Source: DASQDN01 sp963844855 (lineage in GTDB: Bacteria > Acidobacteriota > Terriglobia > Bryobacterales > Bryobacteraceae). From it: a DNA stretch of 64,000 nt. The stretch is taken from the NCBI GenBank assembly GCA_963844855.1, contig CAWJQP010000001.1:1-64000 (forward strand). Reading direction: 5' to 3'. Shown one piece after another: positions 37,849 to 47,652 of this stretch. A model generated the notes under the pieces. The model did not search any database. It was not told the origin of the DNA and saw nothing but the letters and a program-made list of their open reading frames with translations. The translations under genes and the position numbers were made by a program. The number at the start of each line of letters is the position of its first letter. Positions within the stretch are counted from its first letter, which is position 1.

Positions 37849-39078
37849 ATGTCACGCAAAGCAAGTCGCCGATTTTTTCTCGGAGCGACATCGGCCACCG
37901 CCGCGGTGCTACAGGCAGGGCAGGTCATTCCAGGATTCGACCAGACACGTACCGAGGTGGATCGAACTAAAGCCTGGCAACCCTTCAGCAATCGCCGAGT
38001 CCGAATGGGATTAGTCGGCTACGGACTTTGTAAATTTGCGGCGGAGTTCGAGTTCCAGAACCATCCAAATGTCGAGGTGGTGGCCGTTAGCGATCTGTTC
38101 CCCGACCGCTGCGCCGCACTGGCCCAACAAGTCAAGTGCTCGAAGACATATCCCTCGCTCGAAGAGATGGTCAAAGACGATCGCATCGAGGCCATCTTTG
38201 TCGCCACCGACGCTCCGTCGCACGCCCGGCATTGCATCGAGGTGCTCAACCACGGCAAACACGTGTGCACGGCGGTCCCAGCGTTTCGCGGCGCCATCGA
38301 AGATGCCGAGCGCCTCCTTGAATGTGTCAAGAAGAATCGGGGTTTGGTATATGCAATGTTTGAGACGTCGGTCTTCCACGATGACTTGTATGCGATGGAG
38401 AAACTTCACGCCGCAAACGTCTTCGGCAACATCGTGTATTGCGAAGGGGAGTACTGCCACCCCCATACGATCGGGACACCCCGGCTGGCATCGTACAAAG
38501 ACTGGCGCATGCACGGCGCCCCCATGTGGTACCCGACACACGCCACTGCCTACTATGTGGGCGTGACGCACGATAGTTTTGTCGAGGTGAGTTGTCTGGG
38601 AACTGCCCCATTTGAGGAAGCCCAGCGGAAGGCCAACCGCATCGGCAACGTCTTCAACTCCGAAGTAGGTTTGTTTCGAACTCGCCAGGGCGGAGTTTGC
38701 CGGATGATGGTTTGCGGCTCACAGGGCGAATATCTGGAGGCGGGCCGACTGCGGGGCGAGTATGCCGGGTATGACTGGCACAACGGTCGTGTCTCTGGCG
38801 GCTTTGTTGGCGATGCGTCAGGTAAGCAGCGTCTGCAACAGGCACAAGCCAAAGGGCTGCAGACAAAGAAATACGCCCTTCCTCCGGGTGTTTCGCCAGG
38901 CGGGCACGGCGGTTCACACGGCTACCTCGGCGACGACTTCATCGATGCTATCCTCCGCGCCCGAAAGCCTGCGGTGGATGTGATCGACGCTTTAAATATG
39001 ACGGTCCCGGGTTACTACGCCCATCTGTCCGCCGTCAAAAACGGCGAGAACTTTAAGATTCCGCAGTATTCACTGTAG
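37849..39078 (+). CDS. Gfo/Idh/MocA-family oxidoreductase with Tat signal
   Basis: A 409-residue protein starting at ATG 37849 (GAAGGAGA upstream). The leader KASRRFFLGATSATAAVLQA is a twin-arginine signal. The NAD(P)-binding fold follows (RVRMGLVGYGLCKFAAEFEF, VEVVAVSDLFPDRCAALAQQ, RIEAIFVATDAPSHARHCIE) with the family motif HGKHVCTAVPAF, where most members have E-K-P, then the substrate domain (GDDFIDAILRARKPAVDVID). Replacement of the conserved lysine-proline by valine-proline may alter or abolish catalysis. Related enzymes oxidise or reduce sugars and inositols. The phosphodiesterase starts 19 nt after its stop, so the two are likely an operon. Confidence 0.85.
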   Translation: MSRKASRRFFLGATSATAAVLQAGQVIPGFDQTRTEVDRTKAWQPFSNRRVRMGLVGYGLCKFAAEFEFQNHPNVEVVAVSDLFPDRCAALAQQVKCSKTYPSLEEMVKDDRIEAIFVATDAPSHARHCIEVLNHGKHVCTAVPAFRGAIEDAERLLECVKKNRGLVYAMFETSVFHDDLYAMEKLHAANVFGNIVYCEGEYCHPHTIGTPRLASYKDWRMHGAPMWYPTHATAYYVGVTHDSFVEVSCLGTAPFEEAQRKANRIGNVFNSEVGLFRTRQGGVCRMMVCGSQGEYLEAGRLRGEYAGYDWHNGRVSGGFVGDASGKQRLQQAQAKGLQTKKYALPPGVSPGGHGGSHGYLGDDFIDAILRARKPAVDVIDALNMTVPGYYAHLSAVKNGENFKIPQYSL

Positions 39079-39097
39079 TTGTGGGCAGGTATTGCTG

Positions 39098-40687
39098 ATG
39101 ATGATCATGAAGATATCTGCCCTGCTTCTGCTGAACGCTCTCCTGCTCGTCTGTTCGCCCGGCGCACTCGGCGCCGCAGACCGCCCGGCGCTGGTCATCG
39201 TCCTTGTCGTCGACGGTCTCCGTCCAGATTCCATCACGCCCGAAGTCACACCTAATCTGAACCGGCTGAAGACCAGCGGCGTCTGGTATGAACAGGCTCA
39301 TTCCGTGTTCCCGACGGTCACACGTGTCAACACGGCAAGCATCTCCACCGGCACGCTCCCTTCAAAACATGGCATCGTAAGCAACGCAATCTACTTGCCG
39401 GCGATCTCGAATTCCGTCGTCAGCAACGGAGACTATGAGCACCTACTGACTCTGGGTAAGCAGAACGGCGGTCGCATTGTCAGACCGAAAACGCTGGGCG
39501 AATACTTTCAGACAGCCGGAATTAGCTACATTGCCCTCAGTTCCGGTTCCACCGGGAATGCCGTCCTTCTGAACCCAACCGCGCCATATGGGAATGGTTC
39601 CCTCATTAACCCGGGTTTCGAGAAGGGATCGCGTGTCGCGTTCCCCGATGCATTGAACACTGTTCTTCTCAAACGTTTCGGCACGCCGAAAGCAGATGAC
39701 GCAGACGGGCCGATGCTCTGGATCGAGCGGGTCCTGCGGGAGTATGTGCTGGATGCGCTGCGCCCACAGGTCATCGTGAATTGGATGGGCCGCACGGACA
39801 GCGCCCAGCACCGATCCGGAGTTGGCTCTCCCGAGGCTATCGCCGCGCTGCGATTGGTTGATCAACAGATCGGATTGCTGTTGGCGCGCCTTCGACAGAT
39901 GAGCCTGGAAGAACATTGCAACATCATCGTCACCAGCGACCACGGCTTTGATTACGAGCCTGCCGCCGATGTGCTTGCCCCATTGCGTCAGTCAGGTATT
40001 GCTGCAGGCGACATTGTCGTGGACAACGAGGGAGGCTCGACTTTGTTTTACGTAAAGGACCACGATCCGGAGAAGATCTCCCGCCTAGCCGCGAGTTTCC
40101 AGGCGAATCCGGACACCAATGCGATCTTCGTGCCTGCGAGGCGTCCTAAAGGCGGAGTTCGCCAGTGTTCGACCGGAGCCGTGAAGGGCTTTGTCACCGG
40201 GACTTTCGCGCTAGAGCTCGCCAACCAGTGCCCGACTTCGGGCGGGCCGGATATGATTGTGACCCATCGATGGGAATCGAAGCCCAACCCATTCGGCGTT
40301 CCCGGCACACAGTGGGTCGCCGGTGGACCTGACGCAGCCAGACAGGCCGCGCGCAACGGTCACGGCGGCCTTAGTCCTTACGTAACGCGTTCGACGCTAT
40401 TGGCCTCAGGCAGGGACTTTGCCAAAGGAAAGACGATCGAGTTGCCAGCCGGCAATCAGGACATCGCGCCCACGCTGCTCACTATCATGGGCTTGCCCGT
40501 GCCCTCCATGCTTGACGGCCGCGTGCTATCCGAAGCATTAAAGAACGCAAAAGGAGCACGTCGACAGAAGGCTTTCTCGCGCCGGATTAAGGTATCCACC
40601 GGCTCTTATTGCGCGGAGCTAGATGTTTCTTATGCGGGCAGTCACATATACTTGAACCACGCACGTCGCTGTGTCGCACGGCCCTGA
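39098..40687 (+). CDS. Type I phosphodiesterase/nucleotide pyrophosphatase-like enzyme
   Basis: A 529-residue protein of the alkaline phosphatase superfamily with a signal peptide (ISALLLLNALLLVCSPGALG). Metal and active-site regions: VIVLVVDGLRPDSITPE, the nucleophile threonine in HSVFPTVTRVNTASISTG, VNWMGRTDSAQHRSGVGSPE, ITSDHGFD-type motif read as IIVTSDHGFDYEPA, and GHGGLSPYVTRSTLLASG near the end. Members hydrolyse phosphodiester or pyrophosphate bonds outside the cytoplasm. The start is uncertain among ATG 39098, 39101 and 39107. It follows the Gfo/Idh/MocA gene closely on the same strand. Confidence 0.85.
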   Translation: MMIMKISALLLLNALLLVCSPGALGAADRPALVIVLVVDGLRPDSITPEVTPNLNRLKTSGVWYEQAHSVFPTVTRVNTASISTGTLPSKHGIVSNAIYLPAISNSVVSNGDYEHLLTLGKQNGGRIVRPKTLGEYFQTAGISYIALSSGSTGNAVLLNPTAPYGNGSLINPGFEKGSRVAFPDALNTVLLKRFGTPKADDADGPMLWIERVLREYVLDALRPQVIVNWMGRTDSAQHRSGVGSPEAIAALRLVDQQIGLLLARLRQMSLEEHCNIIVTSDHGFDYEPAADVLAPLRQSGIAAGDIVVDNEGGSTLFYVKDHDPEKISRLAASFQANPDTNAIFVPARRPKGGVRQCSTGAVKGFVTGTFALELANQCPTSGGPDMIVTHRWESKPNPFGVPGTQWVAGGPDAARQAARNGHGGLSPYVTRSTLLASGRDFAKGKTIELPAGNQDIAPTLLTIMGLPVPSMLDGRVLSEALKNAKGARRQKAFSRRIKVSTGSYCAELDVSYAGSHIYLNHARRCVARP

Positions 40688-40736
40688 ATCCAACCGATGA
40701 TCTAGACTGAATCTCTTCTGCATCACAAGCAGCCGA

Positions 40737-43142
40737 TCATTCCGCCCGCAACGCATCAACTGGCGGGATCTTTGCAGCACGACGAGCTGGTACCCAACTG
40801 GCAATAGCGCCAGTAAACGCTAATACACCGACGACGCTCACGATCGATAAGGGATCGTAGGGTGAACCGCCGCGAAGCATCGTTTCAAGATAACGAGCCA
40901 CCGCAAAAGCGCCGACCAAACCTACTAAAATTCCGAAAGCGACCAGACGTGCCCCCCTGCCGACCACAAGCCGTACGACATCACTGACCGTAGCGCCTAA
41001 GGCCATGCGAACGCCGATCTCACGCGTACGGCGCGCCACAGCGCTCGCGATTACACCATATATGCCAACGGTAACCAGCGCCAATCCAAGAGCTCCGAAA
41101 ACACCAAAAAGCACGACGTTGAATCTCGGTCCAGCGGAAACGAAGCGGGCGATGAAGCGATCTACAGGCTCTGCGTCCATAATCGGCTGATCCTTGTCCG
41201 CGGCAGCCACGGCTGCGCGCAAAGCCGAAATAACCGTCATTGCGTCACTCGTCTTCGATCTGATAACCACCGCAAAATTTGGCGGGCCACCAGCAACCGT
41301 AAACGGAACATAGGCCTCCGGCCGCACTTCCCTGGTAAATGCGCCTGTTGTGTCCGCCACAACGCCCACGATCTCGAATACGTCTGACGGCATGCTGAAC
41401 GGAGGCTCGGAAAGCCGTGGCGCCCTGAACGTCGTTCCAAGAACGTTGCCTGTTCTCAAATACCGCTGTACAAAGGTCTCACTAACTACTGCAACTGACC
41501 GGCGCATCCGCACGTCAGAGGCGTCCAGCAGCCTCCCGTAACGTAGCGGAATGCGAAATACGCGAGTGTAGTCTTCGGTAATGGAGTGGATGGTCACGGG
41601 TCGATCGTCACTGACTGCCGGCACGATAACTGGAACTGCGGCATTGCCAAAAGGGTGATAGCTAGTGTTGATAGCGACGCTCTCCACTGCTGGAGCACTT
41701 TTCAGACGTTCGACTAAGTCCGTCGCAAAAGCAACACGCCGCTCAGCCGCAGGATACCGGGTCGGATCAAGAGGGATCCTTGCGACCAGTACACTCCGTG
41801 TATCGACGCCGTAATCTGCCGATGTGACGCGCGCCAACGACCTGACCATCAGCGCTGCGGCCGCAAGGAGCATCAGCGAAAGCCCTACTTCGGTTACGAC
41901 AAGTCCGCCGGATAACCATGATTCCCTGCGACCTGCGCCGGTTCTTCCCCCGGCCTTCAAGGGTTCCACAATATCCCGGCGCGTAGATTGCAGTGCCGGA
42001 AGAAGGCCGAACAAGATCGATGTTGCCATGGAAACCGCGGCCGCGAATGCGAGGGGCGGCAGGTTGAGTCGTACGTCGGCTTCGTCTGGAATTGTGAATT
42101 GCGGAACCATCCCAAGGATGCCTTTCATGCCGGCCCACGCAGCCGCGACACCAAGAATTCCGCCTGCAACGGCCACAACTGTGCTTTCCGTCAGAAGCTG
42201 CTTAACCAGTCGCCATCGTCCTGCGCCGAGCGATACTCGGATCGCCATCTCCCTCGCTCGATGAAGCGAGTGCGCGAGCAGCAGATTCGAAACGTTAGCG
42301 CATGTGATGAGCAACAGCAGTCCGACTGCGGCGAGTAGAGCCCAGAGCACGTCGGATATACCGCTGGGAAACGTGTCAGCAAACGAGAGAAGGTCGACGC
42401 GGTATTGTGCCGGAAAAGAAGCCGGCGCTCGCTGCTTCATGCTATCGACGATGGGCCGCAGGTCGGCTTCGGCTTGTGCCCCAGTTACTCCAGGTTTCAA
42501 ACGTCCTACTACATGAACGAACCGCACTCCTTCCTGGACGGCGCCGCGGCGAAAGTCGAGTGGCAGATAGACGTCGGCCCCGCGCCACATGAACCGCGGT
42601 GGCATAACGCCGATCACTGTTCTCACTCTGCCGTTCAGGAGAAGCGTGCTGCCGATCGCGCCGTGATCGCCCGCGAATTGACGCTGCCAAAAACGGAAGC
42701 CCAACACGCATACGTCACTGCCGCGGTCCGCCTCCGTGAAGATGCGGCCTACAAGCGCCGGTACACCCATGATCGCGAGGCCTTCAAACGTGGTGTGGTT
42801 TCCCCTTAGCCGCTCAGGAACCGGTCGGCCCGTCCAAAAAACGTCGCTTATGGTCGAGGCGGTAACGCCTTCAAAGATTGAACTGTGCTCTCGTAAGTCG
42901 AGGAATTGGTCTACCGTGTACCCCGTGCGCCCCCCGCGCTGTCCAGGCTCGCTGACGCGAATGGACATAAGCGAATTGACATCCTTGTACGGGAAAGGAT
43001 CGAGCACAACGCCGTGTACGACACTGAACACCGCGGTAGCGGCTCCGATGCCCAGCGTGAGCGAGACAATCGCCGTTCCAGCAACTCCGGGGTAACGCCG
43101 TATCTGACGAATCGCAAACGTAAGATCCGCAAGCACGCTCAT
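40737..43142 (-). CDS. ADOP-type (acidobacterial orphan) ABC permease
   Basis: An 801-residue protein with two MacB-periplasmic/FtsX permease modules in tandem: an N-terminal helix (DLTFAIRQIRRYPGVAGTAI), a periplasmic core (FEGVTASTISDVFWTGRPVP, MGVPALVGRIFTEADRGSDV, GVMPPRFMWRGADVYLPLDF), a helix block (LWALLAAVGLLLLITCANVS with NLLLAHSLHRAREMAIRVSL), and the second core ending in VARRTREIGVRMALGATVSD and VGVLAFTGAIASWVPARRAA. Orphan duplicated permeases like this are a hallmark of Acidobacteriota; no ATPase gene is adjacent. I chose ATG 43142; ATG 43154 or far-upstream codons would add residues that overlap the repeat region. It is intact, on the strand opposite the sensor kinase. Confidence 0.85.
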   Translation of the reverse strand: MSVLADLTFAIRQIRRYPGVAGTAIVSLTLGIGAATAVFSVVHGVVLDPFPYKDVNSLMSIRVSEPGQRGGRTGYTVDQFLDLREHSSIFEGVTASTISDVFWTGRPVPERLRGNHTTFEGLAIMGVPALVGRIFTEADRGSDVCVLGFRFWQRQFAGDHGAIGSTLLLNGRVRTVIGVMPPRFMWRGADVYLPLDFRRGAVQEGVRFVHVVGRLKPGVTGAQAEADLRPIVDSMKQRAPASFPAQYRVDLLSFADTFPSGISDVLWALLAAVGLLLLITCANVSNLLLAHSLHRAREMAIRVSLGAGRWRLVKQLLTESTVVAVAGGILGVAAAWAGMKGILGMVPQFTIPDEADVRLNLPPLAFAAAVSMATSILFGLLPALQSTRRDIVEPLKAGGRTGAGRRESWLSGGLVVTEVGLSLMLLAAAALMVRSLARVTSADYGVDTRSVLVARIPLDPTRYPAAERRVAFATDLVERLKSAPAVESVAINTSYHPFGNAAVPVIVPAVSDDRPVTIHSITEDYTRVFRIPLRYGRLLDASDVRMRRSVAVVSETFVQRYLRTGNVLGTTFRAPRLSEPPFSMPSDVFEIVGVVADTTGAFTREVRPEAYVPFTVAGGPPNFAVVIRSKTSDAMTVISALRAAVAAADKDQPIMDAEPVDRFIARFVSAGPRFNVVLFGVFGALGLALVTVGIYGVIASAVARRTREIGVRMALGATVSDVVRLVVGRGARLVAFGILVGLVGAFAVARYLETMLRGGSPYDPLSIVSVVGVLAFTGAIASWVPARRAAKIPPVDALRAE

Positions 43143-43161
43143 AGGTAGAATCATACTCGTT

Positions 43162-43213
43162 GTTGCTGGATTGGCAAACCGCGGTTTGTTGCTGGATTGG
43201 CAAACCGCGGTTT
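43162..43213. repeat. Tandem 26-bp repeat, each unit ending in a 12-bp palindrome
   Basis: The unit gttgctggattggcaaaccg plus cggttt occurs twice with no differences, at 43162-43187 and 43188-43213. Each unit ends with the perfect palindrome AAACCGCGGTTT (43176-43187 and 43202-43213). It lies in the 220-bp region between the divergently transcribed permease and sensor kinase genes, where paired operators would control both. It may instead be a recent slippage duplication. Confidence 0.9.
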
Positions 43214-43362
43214 CGAGGCGCACCCAGATTTCCGAGGAAAAAATTGCGGCGGTTGAGAATAATAAGAGAGAGGCATTTTCCGATAAAGAGCGTTCTGATG
43301 AAAATTCGAAGTTCAATGCTCCCAAGTCCGATGGCAATCGCTCTTCTTCCCTGGAGAGATCG

Positions 43363-45249
43363 GTGCGCTTGACCAAGGCTCAACAGTTAGTGAGGCAGGA
43401 TCGAACCTTTCTAACAGTGTTCCTCGCACTCTCGGTAACTGTCGCCCTGCTGGTCATGGCAGCGTGGATGAGTATGCAACTGCTGAATGGAATTCGCGCG
43501 TATGTTGGTGGCGAGGGTCTCTATTCCAAAGGACAAAAGCAGGCCGTCTTCCTCTTGACTGATTACATGTACTCCGGTGAAGAGCGGTCCTATCGCGAAT
43601 TCAAAGATGCGCTGACCATTCCCCAGGGCGACCGGAGGGCTCGCATCGAGCTGGAAAAGGAGAATCCGAACTGGAAGATCGTGCTTGATGGATTTTTAGC
43701 CGGAGGAAATCATTCGGAGGATATTGACGATCTCATTTTATTGTTTCGCCGTTTCCGCTACGTGCCTTTTGTTTCGGATGCCGTTGCTGTTTGGACCGAA
43801 GGGGACGCGTTTGTCGCCAAGTTGAACGACTTGGGAGCCAAAGTCCATTCGCAGTGGCAGCAGCAATCTTTTTCTGCGGCGCATTCCCTGCCAGCGGCGA
43901 GGTATGAGCTGTGGGAGATCAACGCACGACTGACAAAGCTCGAGAACGCGTTCTCAGAACGGCTGGGTGAAGGAGCGCGATTGACCCGGCGCATTCTGTT
44001 GACCGCCATTATCTTGCTGGGAGCTTTGCTTTGGGGAGCCGGCACGCTCATCTCATGGCGGCTTATTTCAGCGCTGTCTTCAGAGCAGAGACAACTCGCA
44101 GCAGTGATCGACAACGTGCCCGCAGGCATCGTTCTCGCTGAAGCCCCTTCTGGCCGAATCCGGATGGCGAATGCGCAAGTCCCCCAACTGCTGGGAGGAC
44201 CCACATCTCGCTATCTTGATGCAGAATTCGGCTCGGGTTGGAACGCACTGCATCCGGACGGTCGACGGCTCGAATGGCACGAATACCCGTTGGCGTGCGC
44301 TATTCGTGGCGAGAATGTTCGTGGCCAGGACCTGATGTGGTTTCGCGAAGACGGCTCAACCACCTGGATTCGGGTTAGTGCTGCTCCGGTGAAGACCCAC
44401 GCCGGCGAGGTCGTGGGAGCCGTTGGGGTGTTCTACGACGTTGCAGAGGAAAAGCAGGTCGAGGAAGCGCTGATTCGGCAGGCTGAGGAGCTTGCTCGAT
44501 CGAACGCCGATCTTGAAGAATTCGCTTATATCACGAGTCACGACCTTAAGGAGCCTGTACGGACAATCGGGTTATATGCGGAGCTGTTGAGCCGCCGCTA
44601 CGGTGGTCAACTCGATGCCAATGCAGATACGTTCCTCCGATACATCAAGGGTTCGGCCGAGCGCATGGGAGATCTTGTCCGGGACGTGCTGCGCTATTCT
44701 CAAGTGCTGAATGTCGATGCGCGCGTAATGACGGAAGTCGATATGAGGATGGTTGTTGAATGGGCACGGAGCAACTTGACTGCTCAAGCGCATGAAACCG
44801 GAGGAGTAATTGAAGTAGGCGAACTACCACTTGTCACAGGCGATCAGCAACAATTGGTACAGCTGCTACAGAACCTGCTTGCCAATAGCCTGAAATATAG
44901 CGGCGGACGCCGTCCCCACATTCGAGTCAGAGCGGAACCAGTCAAGGAAGGGTGGTTGTTTCGCGTTGAGGACAACGGTATCGGCATCGCGGCGGAATAT
45001 AAAGAACGTATTTTCGGAGTGTTTAAGCGGTTGCACGGTCGTGATGTTCCCGGCACGGGCATCGGCCTCGCTTTATGCAAGAGAATTGTGGAACGGCATC
45101 GCGGCAGAATCTGGGTAGAGTCACAACCGGGAGTTGGCTCGTCCTTCTGCTTCCTACTGCCCTTGCTTACACATTCCCAAGTGCGCACTGTGCCCGCCGA
45201 CAGAATAGAGTTTCCCTCTGCCAGCGTGGATCGGTCGCGTATCAGCTGA
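43363..45249 (+). CDS. Membrane sensor histidine kinase with PAS domain
   Basis: About 628 residues from GTG 43363, which has GGAGAG 5 nt upstream. The frame is open to 43171 but that part would translate the tandem repeat. Layout: transmembrane helix FLTVFLALSVTVALLVMAAW, a periplasmic sensor of about 190 residues, a second helix (ILLTAIILLGALLWGAGTLI), a PAS domain (LAAVIDNVPAGIVLAEAPSG), the dimerisation helix with the phosphoacceptor in EEFAYITSHDLKEPVRTIGL, and an ATPase domain with N box LLQNLLANSLKY, G1 VEDNGIGIA and G2 GTGIGLALCKRIVERH. No response regulator gene is adjacent. The signal is unknown. Its stop lies 3 nt from the end of the convergent iorB-like gene. Confidence 0.85.
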   Translation: MRLTKAQQLVRQDRTFLTVFLALSVTVALLVMAAWMSMQLLNGIRAYVGGEGLYSKGQKQAVFLLTDYMYSGEERSYREFKDALTIPQGDRRARIELEKENPNWKIVLDGFLAGGNHSEDIDDLILLFRRFRYVPFVSDAVAVWTEGDAFVAKLNDLGAKVHSQWQQQSFSAAHSLPAARYELWEINARLTKLENAFSERLGEGARLTRRILLTAIILLGALLWGAGTLISWRLISALSSEQRQLAAVIDNVPAGIVLAEAPSGRIRMANAQVPQLLGGPTSRYLDAEFGSGWNALHPDGRRLEWHEYPLACAIRGENVRGQDLMWFREDGSTTWIRVSAAPVKTHAGEVVGAVGVFYDVAEEKQVEEALIRQAEELARSNADLEEFAYITSHDLKEPVRTIGLYAELLSRRYGGQLDANADTFLRYIKGSAERMGDLVRDVLRYSQVLNVDARVMTEVDMRMVVEWARSNLTAQAHETGGVIEVGELPLVTGDQQQLVQLLQNLLANSLKYSGGRRPHIRVRAEPVKEGWLFRVEDNGIGIAAEYKERIFGVFKRLHGRDVPGTGIGLALCKRIVERHRGRIWVESQPGVGSSFCFLLPLLTHSQVRTVPADRIEFPSASVDRSRIS

Positions 45250-45252
45250 CGC

Positions 45253-47652
45253 TCAAACCAATTTCGTTCGTTTTATCGGCAACTCGCGGATCCGCTTGCC
45301 CGTAGCATTGAAAATTGCAGCAGTCAGCGCCGGAGCAATCACAGGAGCTCCAGGCTCACCGACACCCGCATGCGGAGCCTTTGATTCCACAATCGTCACA
45401 TCGATGTTTCTGGGAGACTGCTTCAGCCGGGCAACGGGATAATTGTGGAAATTGGATTGGACAATCCGTCCTGCATCGGCCGTAATTTCGCCCATCATTG
45501 CGAGCGAGGTCCCAAACACTGCTGCTCCTTCAAACTGAGCGCGGACTCGGTCGGGCATTACGATTTGCCCCACATCGGCAACGGTCCAGACGTTTGGAAT
45601 CGTTACATTTCCCTGCCCGTCAATGGACACCTCAACCGCAGTAGCGACATAACTGAGAAAGCTGCGATGAGCCGCTATACCGATGGCGCTCGTCTTCGAG
45701 TTCCGGAACTTCGCATAGCCCGATTTTTCGGCGCACTGTGTTAGAACACGGCGCAGCCTTCCCGTATCGAGTGGGAAGGTTTCCGTAGACTGGCCGTTAT
45801 TCCAGGGCTTCACACCATCTTTAGTCAGGTCCACGTTGCGATCCGGACCAATCGTTTTCAGGAAGAAATCCACGTAATTCGTATTGTTCAGGTGGGCGAG
45901 TTCATCCACGAAGCTATGAACGCCAAAACCATGGAACAGATGGCAGACAGCCCGCAGCCACCCTTGACGCACATGGTTCTTAGCCGGGCAGTTCTCTGCC
46001 CGAATATTCGGCACATCGAAAAGCAGTTCGTTCAGCGCCATGCCCGTTTCGAAATCAGCACCGTACTCGGCGCCGGCCGCAAACGTCGACGCAATTGGCG
46101 GGAATGCGCTACGGAACAGCCACGATTGCAGCTTCCCCGATGCGTCCAGACCGCCTTTCATATGCATCGCCGCGACCGAATGGAAGTAATCGAACTTGAT
46201 GTCGTCTTCCCGGCTCCATACGACCTTAACGGGTTTGCCGGCCGCCTTTGAGAGGAGAGCGGCTTCCACTACATAATCCGGTTTCGATTTGCGCCCAAAA
46301 CCGCCGCCAAGCAGTGTCACATGACACGTGACATCCTTGGGCGTCACGCCCATTGCTGCAGCGACCGCTTCCTGAACCGCCTGCGGGTTCTGCGTTGGGC
46401 ACCAGGCTTCCACCTTACCGTCCCGCCATTCGGCTACGGCGACAGGTGGCTCCATTGCTGCATGCGCCAGCATAGGCACATAGTAGTCGGCTTCGTGCTT
46501 CTTGGCAGCGCCCGCAAACGCGCTGTCGAAGTCGCCACGATTCCGCACGGTCTTGCCCGCCTTATGCACGCTGGCGAAGAGCTCTTTCTTGTAAGCGTCA
46601 GATTGAAAACTTGAGTGACTCGGGTTCAGGTCCCATTCGACCTTCAATTTTTTCCGGCCCTGCATCGCAGCCCATGTAGAATCTGCAAGCACCGCGACTC
46701 CACCTACTTGCTGGAAGGCGTGCGGCTGCTTAAATGGCGGCAGGGTAACGGTCTTCTGCACGCCCTTGACCTTCAAGGCTTCGGCATCATCTACGGCCTT
46801 CATCTTCGAGTCGTACACGGGTGGACGCTCCAATGAGGCGTACAGCATCCCCGGTCGTGTGGCGTCCATACCGAAAACCGCTTTGCCACTGACGATCTCG
46901 TGTTGATCAATAACTGGAACATCTTTCCCGATGTATCGATATTCCTCGGGTTTCTTGAAGCGCAATTCCGATTTAGGCGGAACGGGCAATGTTGCAGCTG
47001 TCGAAACCAACTCACCCAAATTCGCGCTACGTCCGGACTTGGCATGCGTGACTTGGCCCATACGGAGCGAGACTTCGTCCGCGGGCACGGCCCACTTCTG
47101 CGCCGCCGCGCGTTCCAGCATCAGACGCGCCGTTGCTCCAGCTTGATGCATGGCCTCAACGAAGTCACGAACGGAACAGGACCCATCCGTATTCTGAGAA
47201 CCGTACTTCTCATCCCCGATTGCCTGCTCGACGCGCACCGATTTCCAATCCACATCGAGTTCATCGGCAACCACAAGCGGCAGCGATGTTCGGCTGCCCG
47301 TGCCCATCTCGGATCGATGCGCAGTGATTATGATTTTTCCATCCGGCTCGAAGCCGAGATAGACGCTCGGCTGCCACGATGCTGCAGCTACCGCTTCGTC
47401 AGTCGCCAGACTGGCGCCAAACACAAGCGCGCCCGCGGAAAAGACGGCGCCGAGAAAACCTCTTCGATCGACTGTAATCAGTTCGAGAGAAACGCGGTCC
47501 GCACGGAGCTTGTCATATGCCTCTCGTGTCAGCCGGGCAATCTCGGAACTGGTCTTCGGGGCACCCAGCACGGCAGCCGCCGCCAACGGAATGGGTGATT
47601 CTGGCGTCCGATTTTCGGGCGCGGGATAACTAGTGCCGTAATGGATCTTCAT
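45253..47652 (-). CDS. Molybdopterin-binding subunit of a xanthine oxidase-family hydroxylase (IorB type)
   Basis: A 799-residue large subunit. An N-terminal region with DRRGFLGAVFSAGALVFGAS resembles a Tat signal, although about 55 residues precede it. The molybdenum domains contain HRSEMGTGSRTSLPLVVADE, YVPMLAHAAMEPPVAVAEWR, VTLLGGGFGRKSKPDYVVEA and the active-site glutamate in HAGVGEPGAPVIAPALTAAI. Relatives hydroxylate N-heterocycles or oxidise aldehydes next to the molybdenum-cytosine dinucleotide cofactor. Its start overlaps the stop of the iron-sulfur subunit by 4 nt (ATGA), so the two are translated together. Intact. Confidence 0.9.
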   Translation of the reverse strand: MKIHYGTSYPAPENRTPESPIPLAAAAVLGAPKTSSEIARLTREAYDKLRADRVSLELITVDRRGFLGAVFSAGALVFGASLATDEAVAAASWQPSVYLGFEPDGKIIITAHRSEMGTGSRTSLPLVVADELDVDWKSVRVEQAIGDEKYGSQNTDGSCSVRDFVEAMHQAGATARLMLERAAAQKWAVPADEVSLRMGQVTHAKSGRSANLGELVSTAATLPVPPKSELRFKKPEEYRYIGKDVPVIDQHEIVSGKAVFGMDATRPGMLYASLERPPVYDSKMKAVDDAEALKVKGVQKTVTLPPFKQPHAFQQVGGVAVLADSTWAAMQGRKKLKVEWDLNPSHSSFQSDAYKKELFASVHKAGKTVRNRGDFDSAFAGAAKKHEADYYVPMLAHAAMEPPVAVAEWRDGKVEAWCPTQNPQAVQEAVAAAMGVTPKDVTCHVTLLGGGFGRKSKPDYVVEAALLSKAAGKPVKVVWSREDDIKFDYFHSVAAMHMKGGLDASGKLQSWLFRSAFPPIASTFAAGAEYGADFETGMALNELLFDVPNIRAENCPAKNHVRQGWLRAVCHLFHGFGVHSFVDELAHLNNTNYVDFFLKTIGPDRNVDLTKDGVKPWNNGQSTETFPLDTGRLRRVLTQCAEKSGYAKFRNSKTSAIGIAAHRSFLSYVATAVEVSIDGQGNVTIPNVWTVADVGQIVMPDRVRAQFEGAAVFGTSLAMMGEITADAGRIVQSNFHNYPVARLKQSPRNIDVTIVESKAPHAGVGEPGAPVIAPALTAAIFNATGKRIRELPIKRTKLV

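Noticed and set aside
43171..43362. Extended N-terminus of the sensor kinase
   Set aside because: It would translate the tandem palindromic repeat; GTG 43363 has a proper ribosome binding site just before the first helix.
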